Positions 36,422 to 47,019 of a stretch of 64,000 nucleotides of DNA are shown in pieces (position 1 is the first letter of the stretch; each line of letters begins with the position of its first letter). Position numbers and translations under genes: made by a program. The DNA is taken from contig NZ_CP108513.1 in NCBI RefSeq assembly GCF_035989285.1, positions 6,696,001 through 6,760,000 on the forward strand, written 5' to 3'. This DNA comes from Streptomyces sp. NBC_01235. Lineage in GTDB: Bacteria; Actinomycetota; Actinomycetes; Streptomycetales; Streptomycetaceae. The notes below the pieces were generated by a model. It did not search any database. It saw nothing but the letters and a program-made list of their open reading frames with translations, and was not told the origin of the DNA.

Positions 36422-36474
36422 CCCGTCCGTACAGATCGTCGAAGACGCTGAGGTCAGGGAGCGAGGGGGCGGAC

Positions 36475-36870
36475 GTGCGGGAACCGACCGTCGAAGTCGC
36501 GGCGGACTACTTCCAGTCCTATTCCGTCGTCGGACTGCTCGCCGTCGTGGGCGTGCTGTTCGTCGCCGTCGCCTTCGGCGCGGGACGCCTGCTGCGCCCG
36601 GTGGTCCCCACCCCCGAGAAGCTCCTGACGTACGAGTGCGGCGTCGACCCGGTCGGCGAGGGCTGGGCCCACACCCAGGTCCGCTACTACGTCTACGCCT
36701 TCCTCTACGTGATCTTCGCGGTCGACTCGATCTTCCTCTTCCCCTGGGCGACGGTGTTCGCCGCAGACGGGTACGGCGCGACGACGCTCGTCGAGATGTT
36801 CATCTTCCTCGGCTTCCTCGCCGTGGGCCTGCTGTACGCATACAAGAAGGGCGTCCTGACATGGACGTGA
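36475..36870 (+). CDS. nuoA: NADH-quinone oxidoreductase subunit A-like protein
   Basis: A 131-residue three-helix subunit. It contains the family sequence [15 protein letters not shown] (quinone-site loop Cys) and [23 protein letters not shown]. It starts at GTG after GGAGCGAGGGGG. It is the first gene of a complex-I operon that has no NADH module. Each following gene overlaps or nearly touches the one before, so translation is coupled. It anchors the peripheral arm to the membrane. Confidence 0.93.
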   Translation: MREPTVEVAADYFQSYSVVGLLAVVGVLFVAVAFGAGRLLRPVVPTPEKLLTYECGVDPVGEGWAHTQVRYYVYAFLYVIFAVDSIFLFPWATVFAADGYGATTLVEMFIFLGFLAVGLLYAYKKGVLTWT

Positions 36871-37523
36871 CCCCGGAAGCGATGTCCTCCGAGCCGGTGC
36901 CGGTGCTGCTGCCCGAGCCGAAGCGCCTGGGCGCCCTGGCCCGCCTCGCTCCCGAGCCGATGAAGGTGGTCCTGAACTGGGGCCGCCGCTACTCGCTCTG
37001 GGTCTTCAACTTCGGCCTCGCCTGCTGCGCGATCGAGTTCATCGCCGCGTCGATGGCCCGCCACGACTTCATCCGCCTCGGCGTCATCCCCTTCGCACCC
37101 GGCCCGCGCCAGGCCGACCTGATGGTCGTCTCCGGCACGGTCACGGACAAGATGGCCCCGGCCGTGAAGCGCCTCTACGAGCAGATGCCCGAACCGAAGT
37201 ACGTCATCTCCTTCGGCGCGTGCAGCAACTGCGGCGGCCCCTACTGGGACTCCTACTCCGTGACGAAGGGCGTCGACCAGATCATCCCGGTGGACGTCTA
37301 CGTGCCGGGCTGCCCCCCGCGCCCGGAGGCACTGCTCCAGGGCATCCTCAAACTCCAGGAAAAGATCGCGCGAGAGTCCCTGGACGAGCGCTACGGCCCG
37401 TCGGTCTCCCGCCCGAGCACGTCCCACCCGACCGGCTCCCGCCCGTCGACGGCGGCCCTGCAGAGCGGCCTGGTGCAGCCGCCCCCGGCCGAGTCCCCTT
37501 CGGCGCCGGGGGAGGGGCGATGA
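36861..37523 (+). CDS. nuoB: NADH-quinone oxidoreductase subunit B-like protein
   Basis: A 220-residue subunit that should hold the N2 [4Fe-4S] cluster. Its cysteines are at 55-56 (LACCAIEF), 121 (FGACSNCGG, with an extra Cys at 124) and 151 (VPGCPPRPE), matching the ligand pattern. NuoB and NuoD normally form the quinone site together. No nuoD is encoded here. The last 45 residues are a Pro/Ser-rich tail. It overlaps nuoA by 10 nt and nuoC by 4 nt. Confidence 0.94.
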   Translation: MDVTPEAMSSEPVPVLLPEPKRLGALARLAPEPMKVVLNWGRRYSLWVFNFGLACCAIEFIAASMARHDFIRLGVIPFAPGPRQADLMVVSGTVTDKMAPAVKRLYEQMPEPKYVISFGACSNCGGPYWDSYSVTKGVDQIIPVDVYVPGCPPRPEALLQGILKLQEKIARESLDERYGPSVSRPSTSHPTGSRPSTAALQSGLVQPPPAESPSAPGEGR

Positions 37524-39082
37524 GCACGGTCGGCTGGCTCCCCGCCCCCGCCGAGGAACTCTTCGGCCCGCAGGCCACGGCAGAGGAGTCGTACGACGTC
37601 CTGACGGTGGACGTTCCGCCGGCCTCCTGGACCGCTGCCCTGCGCGTCGCCCGCGACCGCCTGTCCTGCACCTACTTCGACTGGCTGAGCGCGGTCGACG
37701 AACCCGGCACCGGCTTCCGGGTCTCGGCCCACGTGGTGGCCCTGTCCCCGGTCCGCCGCCTCCTCGTGCGCACGACGATCCCTCACGAGGCGCCGACCCT
37801 CTCCTCCGCCGTCGATGTCTACGCCGGCGCCGCCTGGCACGAACGCGAGACGCACGAAATGTTCGGCGTCACCTTCGAGGGTCACCCCGCCCTGAACCAC
37901 CTCCTCCTCCCGGAGACCTTCGAAGGCCACCCCCTGCGCAAGGACTTCGTCCTGGCAGCCCGCGTCGCCAAGGCCTGGCCCGGCGCCAAAGAACCCGGCG
38001 AGTCCGAGCACGGCGGCCCCAAGCGCCGCCAGATGCTCCCCCCAGGCGTCCCCGACCCCAACGAATGGGGCCCCCTGAAAGGCCAACTCCCGCCCGCCCC
38101 GGCCCGCCCGACCCGAGCAGCGGCAGGACGCCCGGCCGGCGACCGCCCGGCCCGCCGCGCCCGCACGACAACAGAGGGCTCAACAAGCCAGACACCACCG
38201 GCGACACCGACCCCGACCGAGGCGACACCGACCGAGGCGACTGCAACAACCCCGTCGGCTTCCTCGACAACTCCCGGCACTCCGGCAGCCCCGGCCGGCC
38301 CCCGCCGCGCCCGGAGCGCGAGCGCGGGCTCGGCGTCCCAGCGGCCGACGGAGGCCACGGACCCGACGGCTGCCGCGGACCCGACGTCCTCGGAATCCGC
38401 GGCACCGCCGAAGCTTCCCGCCGGCCGCCGTGCCCGGAGCGCGGGCTCGGGCTCGGGCTCGGCGTCCCAGCGGCCGGACGGCACGGAACAGCCCGCAGGT
38501 GCTGAGGGAGCCGCGGAATCCGCAAAGACCGAGAGCGCCGCGGAGGCGGAGCCCACGGTTCCCGAGCCGACTCCGCAGCCCCCCGCGGGCCCGCGCCGCG
38601 CGCGTAGCGCCTCCCAGGGCTCGGCCTCCCAGCGCACCCAGCCCCCGACGCCCACTCCCGGCACCCCCACCCGCCCCGCCGCGGCCCCCCGCAGCTCCGA
38701 CGCCCCGTGGCACCACGCCCGCCCGGCGTTCGAAGAGCCGGAGCCGAAGCCGGAGCGGCGGACGGAACCGGAGCCGAAGACGCAGCCGGACTCGGGACAG
38801 AAGCCGGAGTCGGAGTTGAAGCCGGACGCCGGACAGAAGCCGGAGTCGGAGTCGAAGCCGGACGCCGGACAGAAGCCGGAGTCGGAGTCGAAGCCGGACG
38901 CCGGACAGAAGCCTGAGCCGAAGACGGAGTCCGAGTCGCAGTCTGAGGCTGGGCAGGGAACTGAACCCGAGCAGGGTCCGGAGCGGATCAGCGCCGAGCG
39001 GTCGGCCCCGGTCGAGAAGCCGTCGCCCGCCGAAGACACCGAACGCCCCGCCCCCGACGACCCCGCAGGAGGCCCGCAGTGA
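37520..39082 (+). CDS. nuoC: NuoC with long repetitive C-terminal tail
   Basis: A 520-residue protein, about three times the length of NuoC alone. Residues about 1-180 are the 30-kDa subunit domain ([36 protein letters not shown]). The remaining 340 residues are low-complexity Pro/Ala/Thr/Glu/Ser sequence. It holds four copies of a basic motif like RRARSASxGSASQR and about three copies of a 12-residue unit [12 protein letters not shown]. The tail is hydrophilic, with no helix or signal. It is in frame through to a stop that overlaps nuoH, so it is not a missing nuoD. A separate role for the tail is unknown. Confidence 0.9.
   Translation: MSTVGWLPAPAEELFGPQATAEESYDVLTVDVPPASWTAALRVARDRLSCTYFDWLSAVDEPGTGFRVSAHVVALSPVRRLLVRTTIPHEAPTLSSAVDVYAGAAWHERETHEMFGVTFEGHPALNHLLLPETFEGHPLRKDFVLAARVAKAWPGAKEPGESEHGGPKRRQMLPPGVPDPNEWGPLKGQLPPAPARPTRAAAGRPAGDRPARRARTTTEGSTSQTPPATPTPTEATPTEATATTPSASSTTPGTPAAPAGPRRARSASAGSASQRPTEATDPTAAADPTSSESAAPPKLPAGRRARSAGSGSGSASQRPDGTEQPAGAEGAAESAKTESAAEAEPTVPEPTPQPPAGPRRARSASQGSASQRTQPPTPTPGTPTRPAAAPRSSDAPWHHARPAFEEPEPKPERRTEPEPKTQPDSGQKPESELKPDAGQKPESESKPDAGQKPESESKPDAGQKPEPKTESESQSEAGQGTEPEQGPERISAERSAPVEKPSPAEDTERPAPDDPAGGPQ
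38778..38911 (+). repeat. 36-bp in-frame tandem repeat in the nuoC tail
   Basis: Three near-perfect 36-nt units (38801-38836, 38837-38872, 38873-38908) encode [12 protein letters not shown], preceded by a partial copy. Confidence 0.9.
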
Positions 39083-40047
39083 ACGACGCTCTCGACGTCA
39101 CCCTGCGACTCCTGGTCGTCTTCGTCGTCTTCCTCACCTTCCCCCTGATCATCGGTCAGACCGAGCACAAGGTGATGGCCCACATGCAGGGCCGCCTGGG
39201 TCCGATGTACGCGGGTGGCTTCCACGGCTGGGCCCAGCTCGTCGCGGACGGTGTGAAGTTCGCGCAGAAGGAGGACATCGTCCCCGCGGGCGCCGACCGC
39301 CGTATCTTCCAGCTCGCCCCTGCCGTAGCCCTCCTCCCGTATCTCCTCGTCCTTCTCGCCATCCCCATCGGGCCGGGCGAGGGCGCCGTCGGCCAGGTCC
39401 TGGACGCGGGCATCTTCTTCGTGCTCGCCGTGATGGGCGTCGGTGTCCTCGGCTCGCTCATGGCCGGCTGGGCCAGTGCCAACAAGTTCTCCCTCCTCGG
39501 CGGCCTGCGCACCGCCGCTCAGCTCCTCGCCTACGAACTTCCGATGCTGCTCACCGCCGCCTCGGTGGCGATGGCGGCCGGCACGGTCTCCCTGCCCGGC
39601 ATCGTCGACGCCTTCGAGTGGTGGTGGCTGCCCTGGCAGATCACCGGCGCGATCGTCTTCTTCGTCGCCGGCCTCGCCGAACTCCAACGGCCCCCCTTCG
39701 ACATGCCGGTCGCCGACTCGGAGATCATCTTCGGCGCGTACACCGAGTACACCGGTCTGCGTTTCGCTCTCTTCCTCCTCGCCGAGTACGCCGGAATCGT
39801 CGTCCTGTGCGGCCTGACCACCGTCCTCTTCCTGGGCGGCTGGCACGGCCCTTGGGGCGCCGACGGCCTCGGCTGGGCCTGGACCCTCCTCAAGTCGGCC
39901 GTCCTCGCCTTCGTCGTGATCTGGCTCCGCGTCACCTATCCCCGCCTGCGTGAGGACCAGCTCCAGAAGCTCTCCTGGACCCTCTTCGTCCCCCTCTCCC
40001 TCGCCCAGATCGCCCTCACCGGCGTCGTCAAGGTGGTGATCCAGTAG
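39079..40047 (+). CDS. nuoH: NADH-quinone oxidoreductase subunit H-like protein
   Basis: A 322-residue eight-helix subunit. It has [20 protein letters not shown], the acidic loop [21 protein letters not shown] and [14 protein letters not shown], which are NuoH hallmarks around the quinone entry. It starts at GTG inside the nuoC stop. It connects the peripheral and membrane arms and normally contacts NuoD. Confidence 0.95.
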   Translation: MNDALDVTLRLLVVFVVFLTFPLIIGQTEHKVMAHMQGRLGPMYAGGFHGWAQLVADGVKFAQKEDIVPAGADRRIFQLAPAVALLPYLLVLLAIPIGPGEGAVGQVLDAGIFFVLAVMGVGVLGSLMAGWASANKFSLLGGLRTAAQLLAYELPMLLTAASVAMAAGTVSLPGIVDAFEWWWLPWQITGAIVFFVAGLAELQRPPFDMPVADSEIIFGAYTEYTGLRFALFLLAEYAGIVVLCGLTTVLFLGGWHGPWGADGLGWAWTLLKSAVLAFVVIWLRVTYPRLREDQLQKLSWTLFVPLSLAQIALTGVVKVVIQ

Positions 40048-40049
40048 CC

Positions 40050-40610
40050 ATGGCCCCCCTTCCCGGTAGTGGCCTCGCCAAAGGCCTGGCCGTCACCCTC
40101 CGCACGATGACGCGCAAGACCGTCACCGAGCAGTACCCGGACGCCCAGCCCGACCTCCCGCCCCGCACCCGAGGCGTGATCGGCCTGTTCGAGGAGAACT
40201 GCACCGTCTGCATGCTGTGTGCCCGTGAGTGCCCCGACTGGTGCATCTACATCGACTCCCACAAGGAGACGGTCCCGCCCGCCGCCCCCGGCGGTCGAGA
40301 GCGCAGCCGCAACGTCCTCGACCGGTTCGCCATCGACTTCTCCCTGTGCATGTACTGCGGTATCTGCATCGAGGTGTGTCCTTTCGACGCCCTGTTCTGG
40401 TCCCCGGAGTTCGAGTACGCCGAGACCGACATCCACGAACTCACCCACGAACGCGACAAGCTCCGTGAGTGGATGTGGACCGTGCCGGCCCCGCCCGCCC
40501 TCGACCCCGCCGCCGAGGAGCCGAAGGAGATCGCGGCCGCCCGCAAGACGGCCGAGAAGCTGGCGGCGGCCAAGGCCGAGCCGAACGAAGCCCAGGGAGG
40601 GGCATCGTGA
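40050..40610 (+). CDS. nuoI: NADH-quinone oxidoreductase subunit I-like ferredoxin
   Basis: A 186-residue protein with two [4Fe-4S] motifs, [12 protein letters not shown] and [12 protein letters not shown], plus an Ala/Lys/Glu-rich C-terminal helix (about 40 residues). In standard complex I it passes electrons from NuoG to NuoB. NuoG is absent here, so NuoI is the likely entry point from a soluble donor, by inference. The start is 3 nt after the nuoH stop. Confidence 0.94.
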   Translation: MAPLPGSGLAKGLAVTLRTMTRKTVTEQYPDAQPDLPPRTRGVIGLFEENCTVCMLCARECPDWCIYIDSHKETVPPAAPGGRERSRNVLDRFAIDFSLCMYCGICIEVCPFDALFWSPEFEYAETDIHELTHERDKLREWMWTVPAPPALDPAAEEPKEIAAARKTAEKLAAAKAEPNEAQGGAS

Positions 40611-41284
40611 CCCTCGCTCAGGCACCCCACGGCTTCCTCTCCCCGACCGGCGTGGAGATCGCCTTCCTCCTCGTCGGCCTGGTCACCTTCGGCGCCGCCC
40701 TCGTCACCGTCACCACCAAGCAGCTGGTGCACGCCGCCCTGTGGCTCGTGGTGACCCTCGGCGGCCTCGCCGTCGAATACCTCCTGCTCACCGCCGAGTT
40801 CATCGCCTGGGTGCAGGTCCTCATCTATGTCGGTTCCGTCGTCGTGCTCCTCCTCTTCGGTCTGATGCTCACCAAGGCCCCCATCGGCCGCTCCCCGGAC
40901 GCGGACTCCGGCAACCGCTGGGCCGCCCTCACAGTCGCCGTCGCCGCGGCAGCCGCCCTGATCTGGGTGGTCGTCGACGCCTTCCGAGCCACCTGGATCG
41001 ACCTGGGCGGCGCGGCCGCCGGCTCGACCGCGGTCACCGGCGCGAGCCTCTTCCAGAACTGGATCCTTCCCTTCGAGGCCCTCTCCGTGCTTCTCCTCGC
41101 GGCACTGGTCGGCGCGATCGTCCTGTCCCGCAAGGCGAAGGCGGAGTCGAGCTCTCCCCCTGTGAACTCCCGAACCATCACCAAGAGTTCCCCACCCGTC
41201 ACGGAGAGTTCCCAAAAATCCGAGGCCTCGTCATCCGCCCGGGACGTCAGGGAAAACCCGGCCGAGCAGGAAGGCGCCCGCTGA
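40607..41284 (+). CDS. nuoJ: NADH-quinone oxidoreductase subunit J-like protein
   Basis: A 225-residue membrane subunit, five helices, with [18 protein letters not shown], the usual NuoJ pi-bulge helix. The C-terminal 45 residues are Ser/Pro-rich and hydrophilic, from a short repeat (SSPPV). It starts at GTG overlapping nuoI and ends in an ATGA overlap with nuoK. Confidence 0.92.
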   Translation: MTLAQAPHGFLSPTGVEIAFLLVGLVTFGAALVTVTTKQLVHAALWLVVTLGGLAVEYLLLTAEFIAWVQVLIYVGSVVVLLLFGLMLTKAPIGRSPDADSGNRWAALTVAVAAAAALIWVVVDAFRATWIDLGGAAAGSTAVTGASLFQNWILPFEALSVLLLAALVGAIVLSRKAKAESSSPPVNSRTITKSSPPVTESSQKSEASSSARDVRENPAEQEGAR

Positions 41285-41685
41285 TGCACCTCGCCTATCC
41301 CGCCGTCCTCTCCGCCCTCCTCTTCTGCACCGGCCTGTACGGCGTCCTCGCCCGCCGCAACGCGATCCTGGTCCTGATGTCCGTCGAGCTGATGCTCAAC
41401 GCGGTCAACCTCAACCTGGTCGCCTTCGACGTCTGGCTCAGCAAGGCCGCCGAGGAGACCCTGCACTCCGGCCAGGCCCTGACCCTGTTCACCATCGCCA
41501 TCGCCGCCGCGGAGATCGGCATCGGCCTGGCGATCGTCCTCGCCGTCCACCGCAATCGCGGCACCGCGGACATCGACCGGCTCCGCGACACCGCCGAGGG
41601 CCACGAGAGCCCCGCGGCCGACAGCACCGACAGCGACGCCCCCGCGACCGGAACGGCCGCCGAGAAGGCTGAGGCCACCGCGTGA
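41284..41685 (+). CDS. nuoK: NADH-quinone oxidoreductase subunit K-like protein
   Basis: A 133-residue three-helix antiporter-like subunit. The helix-2 Glu ([19 protein letters not shown]) and helix-3 Glu ([17 protein letters not shown]) needed for proton transfer are both present. The extra 30 residues at the end are hydrophilic ([13 protein letters not shown]). It is coupled to nuoJ and nuoL by overlapping stops and starts. Confidence 0.94.
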   Translation: MHLAYPAVLSALLFCTGLYGVLARRNAILVLMSVELMLNAVNLNLVAFDVWLSKAAEETLHSGQALTLFTIAIAAAEIGIGLAIVLAVHRNRGTADIDRLRDTAEGHESPAADSTDSDAPATGTAAEKAEATA

Positions 41686-43676
41686 CCACGACCACCCTCG
41701 CCGTCCTCGTCCCCCTCCTTCCCTTCCTGGGCGCCGCCGCCGGACTGCTCCTGGGCCGCACCGCGCCCGGATTCGTCCGCCCCCTCGCCGTCCTGCCGAC
41801 CCTCGCCGCCCTTGCGCTGGCGGCGGTCGTCGCCGTACGCCAGGGCGGGGACGCCTCCGTCGACGCGGCCACCGAACTGACCCCCACCGGGTCCGTCCCG
41901 GTCGAACTCGCCCTGCACATCGACGGCTTCGCCGCCCTCGTCGCCGTCCTGGTCGGCCTGGTCGCCACCTGCGTGCAGATCTACTCGACCGGCTACCTGC
42001 GCGAGGACCCGCGTTACCCCTCCTACGCCGCGCTCGTCTCCCTCTTCACCTCCGCGATGCTCCTGGTCGTCTACTCCGGCGACCTGATCGTGCTGCTGGT
42101 CGGCTGGGAAGTCATGGGCATCTGCTCCTACTTCCTCGTCGGCCACTACTGGGAGACCCCGGAGGCCCGAGCCGCCTCCATCAAGGCCTTCCTGGTCACC
42201 AAACTCGGCGACGTCCCCTTCCTCATCGGCCTGTTCGCCCTCGCCACCGACGCCGGCTCCTTCGAGATCACGAAGGTCCTCAGCACCGTCGCCCACGGCG
42301 GACTCGACCACCCGACCGTCATCGCCCTGCTGCTCCTGGCGGGCGTGGCCGGCAAGTCGGCGCAGTTCCCGCTGCACACCTGGCTCCCCGACGCGATGGC
42401 AGGCCCGACCCCTGTCTCCGCACTGATCCACGCCGCGACGATGGTCGCCGCCGGTGTCTACTTCATCGCCCGGCTCCTCCCGGTCTTCGAGGCCTCCCAG
42501 GCCGCGATGGTCGTCCTCGCCGTGATGGCCGCCGTCACGATGGTCGGCTCGGGCCTCGCGGCGCTCGCGCAGGACGACATCAAGCGCGTCCTCGCCTACT
42601 CGACGATCGGCCAGCTCGGCTACATGACCGGCGCCCTCGCCGTCGGCGACCGAGGTGCCGCCGTCTTCCACCTCCTCTCGCACGGCGCCTTCAAGGCCCT
42701 GCTGTTCCTCGCGGCCGGCGTGATCATCCACGCCGCCGGCACCAACTCGCTCGCCGCCATGTCCCGGATGAGCCACCTGCGCGACCGCATCCCCGACGCC
42801 TACTGGACGATGACCGTGGCACTCCTCGCCCTCGCCGCGATCCCGCCGTTCAGCGGCTTCTTCTCCAAGGAGTCCGTCCTCGGCGCCGCCGAGCACGTCA
42901 CCACCGGCCACACCGAGCACGCCCCCGGCGCAGCCGGCTGGCTCGTCCTGGTCGCCGGACTGATCACCGCCCTCCTCACCGCCGCCTACGCGATGCGTCT
43001 GTGGCTGCTGGCCTTCCGCGGCCGGGGCGCCGAGGCCCCCGACCACGGCCGCCAGCCCCTGACCATGACCGTGGTGCTGTGGGTCCTGGCCGTGCCGTCC
43101 CTCGCCCTCGGCGGGTTCGCCTACCGCACACTCCCCGACTGGTTCGACGGCAACGACCTCGCGCCGGCCCTCACCACCTCCGTCCTCGGCACGGGCGTGG
43201 CCCTCGCCGGCGGGCTCCTCACGTACGCCGCCTGGCGCCACCTCTCCGGGCCGGCCGCCCGCGTCCCGATCGGTGCGGTCGCCGCCCACCCCGAGGGCGA
43301 CGCGGCCCAAGTCGAGGCCGAGGCCATCGCGACGCACGCGCCCGCCTACGGAGACGTGGCCTCCGCCCCCGACCCGGCGGACCCCGGACGGCTCCTGCTC
43401 GGCCCGCTGCACCGCCACGCCGCCGTCGGCTTCCACCTCGACGCCCTCTACCAGGTGCTGTTCGTCCGCCCCGTCCAGGCCGGTGCGAGCCTCGTACGGT
43501 TCCTCGACCGCGAGGTCGTCGACACCTACGTACGCGGCGCGGGCGCCCTGCCCCGCTGGCTGGGGGCCGCCGTACGGCGCGCCCAGACCGGCAATGTCCA
43601 GACCTATGTGAGCGCGCTGCTCGCCGGCACCGTCGTCCTGGCGGTCGCCGCCCTTCTCGTCGCCTCGGGAGCGTGA
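41682..43676 (+). CDS. nuoL: NADH-quinone oxidoreductase subunit L-like protein
   Basis: A 664-residue antiporter-like subunit with about 15-16 helices. It has [15 protein letters not shown] at the front, [18 protein letters not shown] (key Glu), [14 protein letters not shown] (key Lys), [29 protein letters not shown] and [17 protein letters not shown]. The C-terminal lateral helix region is present. It translocates protons. It starts at GTG overlapping nuoK. Confidence 0.95.
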   Translation: MTTTTLAVLVPLLPFLGAAAGLLLGRTAPGFVRPLAVLPTLAALALAAVVAVRQGGDASVDAATELTPTGSVPVELALHIDGFAALVAVLVGLVATCVQIYSTGYLREDPRYPSYAALVSLFTSAMLLVVYSGDLIVLLVGWEVMGICSYFLVGHYWETPEARAASIKAFLVTKLGDVPFLIGLFALATDAGSFEITKVLSTVAHGGLDHPTVIALLLLAGVAGKSAQFPLHTWLPDAMAGPTPVSALIHAATMVAAGVYFIARLLPVFEASQAAMVVLAVMAAVTMVGSGLAALAQDDIKRVLAYSTIGQLGYMTGALAVGDRGAAVFHLLSHGAFKALLFLAAGVIIHAAGTNSLAAMSRMSHLRDRIPDAYWTMTVALLALAAIPPFSGFFSKESVLGAAEHVTTGHTEHAPGAAGWLVLVAGLITALLTAAYAMRLWLLAFRGRGAEAPDHGRQPLTMTVVLWVLAVPSLALGGFAYRTLPDWFDGNDLAPALTTSVLGTGVALAGGLLTYAAWRHLSGPAARVPIGAVAAHPEGDAAQVEAEAIATHAPAYGDVASAPDPADPGRLLLGPLHRHAAVGFHLDALYQVLFVRPVQAGASLVRFLDREVVDTYVRGAGALPRWLGAAVRRAQTGNVQTYVSALLAGTVVLAVAALLVASGA

Positions 43677-43682
43677 GCAGGC

Positions 43683-45281
43683 GTGATCGATATCAACGAG
43701 TCCGTGATGCAGTTCCTTCTGGCGTTCATCGTGGTCGGCCCGCTCCTCGGCGCCGTAGCCGCTCTCCTGCCGGCCCCGCCCGGACTGAAGGGGAAGTCAC
43801 CCGAGCAGGCCGTGCTGCGGCACGGAGTGACCGTGACCGGGGTGATCCTCATCGCCGCGATCGTCCTCGCCCTCGGCTTCGACCATGACCATCCGTCGAA
43901 GATGCAGGCCAGCACGGACATCAGCTGGATCCCCGCACTCGATGTGCGCATCCACCTCGGCATCGACGGCATTTCCCTCCCCCTGCTGGTCCTGACCGCG
44001 CTCCTGACCTTCCTCTGCGCCCTCTACTCCTACTTCAGGCAGCAACACCAGCCGCTGAAGCCGCAGACCGCGAGCCCGTCCCCGAAGGCCTTCGTCGCGC
44101 TCGTGCTCGCCCTCGAGTCCGGCACCCTCGCGACCTTCGCCGTCCTCGACCTGCTGCTGTTCTTCCTCGCCTTCGAGATGGTCCTCATCCCGATGTACTT
44201 CCTCATCGCCCGCTGGGGCGGCGAGGGCCGGACCCAGGCGGCCTGGAAGTTCATCCTCTTCACACTGCTCGGATCCGTGGTCATGCTGCTAGGCCTGCTC
44301 CTGATCGGAATCAAGGCGGGCACCTTCGACATGGTGGCACTCGCCACTGACAACGGCCGGTCGCTGACCACATCCGTGCAGGTCATCGCCGTTCTGGCGA
44401 TCGGGATCGGGCTCGCGGTCAAGACCCCGATGTGGCCGCTGCACAGCTGGCTGCCCGACGCCCACACCGCCGCCCCGACCGTCGGCTCGGTCCTGCTGGC
44501 AGGCGTCCTGCTGAAGATGGGTACGTACGGGTTCGTTCGGATTCTGCTCCCGGTCGCCCCCGACGGCTTCCGCACCTTCGCGCCCTACCTCGCCGCCTTC
44601 GCCGTCGTCGGGATCATCTACGGATCCCTGGCCTGCCTGGCCCTCGCCAAGCTGGGCGCGAAGGGCGACCTCAAGCGCCTGATCGCCTACTCCTCCGTCG
44701 GCCACATGGGCTTCGTCCTGCTCGGTATCGCGACCATGACCCCGACCGGAGTCAACGGCGCCCTGTTCGCCAACATCGCCCACGGCCTCATCACCGGCCT
44801 CCTCTTCTTCCTGGTCGGAGCCCTGAAGGACCGAACCGGCACGACCGACCTGGACACCCTCGCCGAGCAGACCGGCGCCGCGCTGTACGGCAGGACCCCC
44901 CGCCTCGGCGGCCTCCTCGCCTTCGCCGCCGTCGCCTCGCTCGGACTGCCGGGCCTGGCCGGGTTCTGGGGCGAGATGCTGGCCCTCTTCGGGGCCTTCG
45001 ACCCCGCCGACGACCTCAGCCGCCCCACCTTCCTCACCTTCATGGCGATCGCCGCGTTCGGCACTCTGCTGACGGCCGCCTACCTCCTCGTCGTGGTCCG
45101 CCGCGTCTGCATGGGCACCGTCCCGCAGGACGCCCCACACCTCGCCGACGTGCAGACCTACGAGTTCGCGGCCTGGACCCCGCTCGTCGCCCTCACCGTC
45201 GTCGCCGGCCTCTGGCCGAAGGCCCTCCTCGGCCTGACCGACCCGGCCGTGCAGCAGCTCCTCGCAGGAGGCACCCGATGA
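43683..45281 (+). CDS. nuoM: NADH-quinone oxidoreductase subunit M-like protein
   Basis: A 532-residue antiporter-like subunit. It has GIDGISLPLLVLTALLT, FFLAFEMVLIPMYFLIARWG (key Glu), HSWLPDAHTAAPTVGSVLLAGVLLKMGTYG and SSVGHMGFVLLGI. All NuoM landmarks are intact, so the membrane pump should be functional. The start is GTG, 6 nt after nuoL. Confidence 0.95.
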   Translation: MIDINESVMQFLLAFIVVGPLLGAVAALLPAPPGLKGKSPEQAVLRHGVTVTGVILIAAIVLALGFDHDHPSKMQASTDISWIPALDVRIHLGIDGISLPLLVLTALLTFLCALYSYFRQQHQPLKPQTASPSPKAFVALVLALESGTLATFAVLDLLLFFLAFEMVLIPMYFLIARWGGEGRTQAAWKFILFTLLGSVVMLLGLLLIGIKAGTFDMVALATDNGRSLTTSVQVIAVLAIGIGLAVKTPMWPLHSWLPDAHTAAPTVGSVLLAGVLLKMGTYGFVRILLPVAPDGFRTFAPYLAAFAVVGIIYGSLACLALAKLGAKGDLKRLIAYSSVGHMGFVLLGIATMTPTGVNGALFANIAHGLITGLLFFLVGALKDRTGTTDLDTLAEQTGAALYGRTPRLGGLLAFAAVASLGLPGLAGFWGEMLALFGAFDPADDLSRPTFLTFMAIAAFGTLLTAAYLLVVVRRVCMGTVPQDAPHLADVQTYEFAAWTPLVALTVVAGLWPKALLGLTDPAVQQLLAGGTR

Positions 45282-46816
45282 GCTCCCTGACCCAGCCTTC
45301 GGCCGCCCAGCCCCTGGCCGAGTCGGTGGTCCAGTCCGTCGACTGGCCGGCCATCGCGCCGCCCACCCTCGCGGCGGTCGTCGCACTCGTCGTCCTCGTC
45401 GCCGACCTCTTCGTCGGCGACGACCGCAAGCCGCTCCTCGGCTGGCTCTCCGTCGCGGGCCTCACGGCCTCCACGGCCCTCCTCCTGCCGCTCCTGGACG
45501 GCGACCGCTCCACCTTCTGCCTCACCGGCGACCCGAGCGCGTGCAGCTACACCGCCGACCGCTTCACCCTCGTCATCCAGTTCCTGGTGTTCGGAGGAGC
45601 GCTGCTGGCGGCCCTTCTGTCGGTCACCGCCCTGAAGGACGCGCGCGGGAGACTCCCCGAAGGGGAGTTCTGGTTCCTGCTGTTGTCCTCCGCCGCCGGT
45701 GCCGCCCTGCTGCCCGCCTCCCGCGACCTCGCCACCCTCGTCGTCGCCCTGGAGGTCGCCTCCCTGCCCGCCTTCGCCCTCGTCGGTATCCGACACGGCG
45801 ACCGCAGGTCCTCCGAGGCGGCCCTGAAGTTCTTCCTGTCGTCCGTCACCGCGACCACCGTCAGCCTCCTGGGCATCAGCTTCGTGTACGCGACGACCGG
45901 AACCCTCTACCTCACCCAGGTGGCCGACCGGATCCAGCACGTCGACGGCCAGCTCCACACCCTGGCCCAGACCGGCGTGGTCCTCACCCTCATCGGCTTC
46001 GCCTTCAAGACGGCCGCCGTCCCCTTCCACTTCTGGGTCCCCGACACCTACGTCGGCGCCCCCCTGCCCATCGCCGCCTATCTGTCGGTCGTCGGCAAGG
46101 CCGTCGGCTTCTCCGGCCTCATCCTCGTCACCGTCATCGGCTTCCCCTCGTACGCCGACGTCTGGGGCCCCGCCCTCGCCGCGCTGGCCGCCCTCACCAT
46201 GACCGTCGGCAACGTCGGCGCCCTCCGCCAGCAGGCCACGCGCGCGTACAGCGCCGTACGTCTCCTCGCCTGGTCCTCCGTCGGCCAGGCCGGCTACCTC
46301 CTCGTACCGATCGCCGCCGCCGCGTACTCCGACGACGCCGAGCGCGCGATCGGCTCCACCGTCGCGTACGCCCTCATGTACGCCGCCGTGAACCTCGGCG
46401 CCTTCGCGGTGGCCGCCCTGGTGGGGCGTACGAGCACGACGAACCGGATCACGGACTACCGAGGCCTCTACACCAGAAACCCCCTGGCAGCCCTCATCCT
46501 GGCCTTTTTCCTGCTCTGCCTCGCAGGACTGCCCCCCGGCATCATCGGCCTCTTCGCGAAAGTCACCGTCTTCTCGGCGGCCGTCGACGCGGGCCTCGGC
46601 TGGCTCGCCGTCGTCATGGCCGTCAACGTGGTGATCGCCCTGTACTACTACCTCCAGTGGACGGCCCTGCTCTTCCGCGCCCCCGAGGGCGAGACGGAGA
46701 AGCACCGCGTTCCGGCCCCCCTCACGGCCGCGATCGCCCTCACCGCGGCCCTCGGCGTCGCCCTGTCCGGAGCACCCCAACTGGTCCTGCGCTTCGCCGA
46801 CACCGTCCTCTTCTGA
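45278..46816 (+). CDS. nuoN: NADH-quinone oxidoreductase subunit N-like protein
   Basis: A 512-residue antiporter-like subunit, the last gene of the operon. It has LVVALEVASLPAFALVGIR (key Glu), FAFKTAAVPFHFWVPDTYVGAPLPIAAYLSVVGKAVGF, YSAVRLLAWSSVGQAGYLLVP and a NuoN-like end. It overlaps nuoM by 4 nt. A hairpin terminator follows at 46893. Confidence 0.95.
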   Translation: MSSLTQPSAAQPLAESVVQSVDWPAIAPPTLAAVVALVVLVADLFVGDDRKPLLGWLSVAGLTASTALLLPLLDGDRSTFCLTGDPSACSYTADRFTLVIQFLVFGGALLAALLSVTALKDARGRLPEGEFWFLLLSSAAGAALLPASRDLATLVVALEVASLPAFALVGIRHGDRRSSEAALKFFLSSVTATTVSLLGISFVYATTGTLYLTQVADRIQHVDGQLHTLAQTGVVLTLIGFAFKTAAVPFHFWVPDTYVGAPLPIAAYLSVVGKAVGFSGLILVTVIGFPSYADVWGPALAALAALTMTVGNVGALRQQATRAYSAVRLLAWSSVGQAGYLLVPIAAAAYSDDAERAIGSTVAYALMYAAVNLGAFAVAALVGRTSTTNRITDYRGLYTRNPLAALILAFFLLCLAGLPPGIIGLFAKVTVFSAAVDAGLGWLAVVMAVNVVIALYYYLQWTALLFRAPEGETEKHRVPAPLTAAIALTAALGVALSGAPQLVLRFADTVLF

Positions 46817-46892
46817 GTCCGCACGCGCGCGTACGCCCCCGTCCTCACCCGGACGGCCCCCGCCCCTGCCCGCAGGCACAAGGGAACTAGTG

Positions 46893-46923
46893 CCTCCCGC
46901 CTGGCGTTGACCAGTACGGGAGG
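46893..46923 (+). terminator. Hairpin downstream of nuoN
   Basis: CCTCCCG and CGGGAGG arms plus an inner CTGG/CCAG stem enclose a 6-nt loop about 75 nt after the nuoN stop. Confidence 0.55.
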
Positions 46924-47019
46924 GTGCACTGGATGTGACACGACGGCACCAGTGGCACCGGAGATCAGCAAGATCCGCAAGCAAAGGGTTCCCCTGCTGC
47001 ACGACTTGGAGGGCGTACC

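Noticed and set aside
39000..39082. A nuoD gene hidden in the nuoC tail
   Set aside because: No 49-kDa subunit motifs are present in any frame and nuoC runs into nuoH with an overlap.
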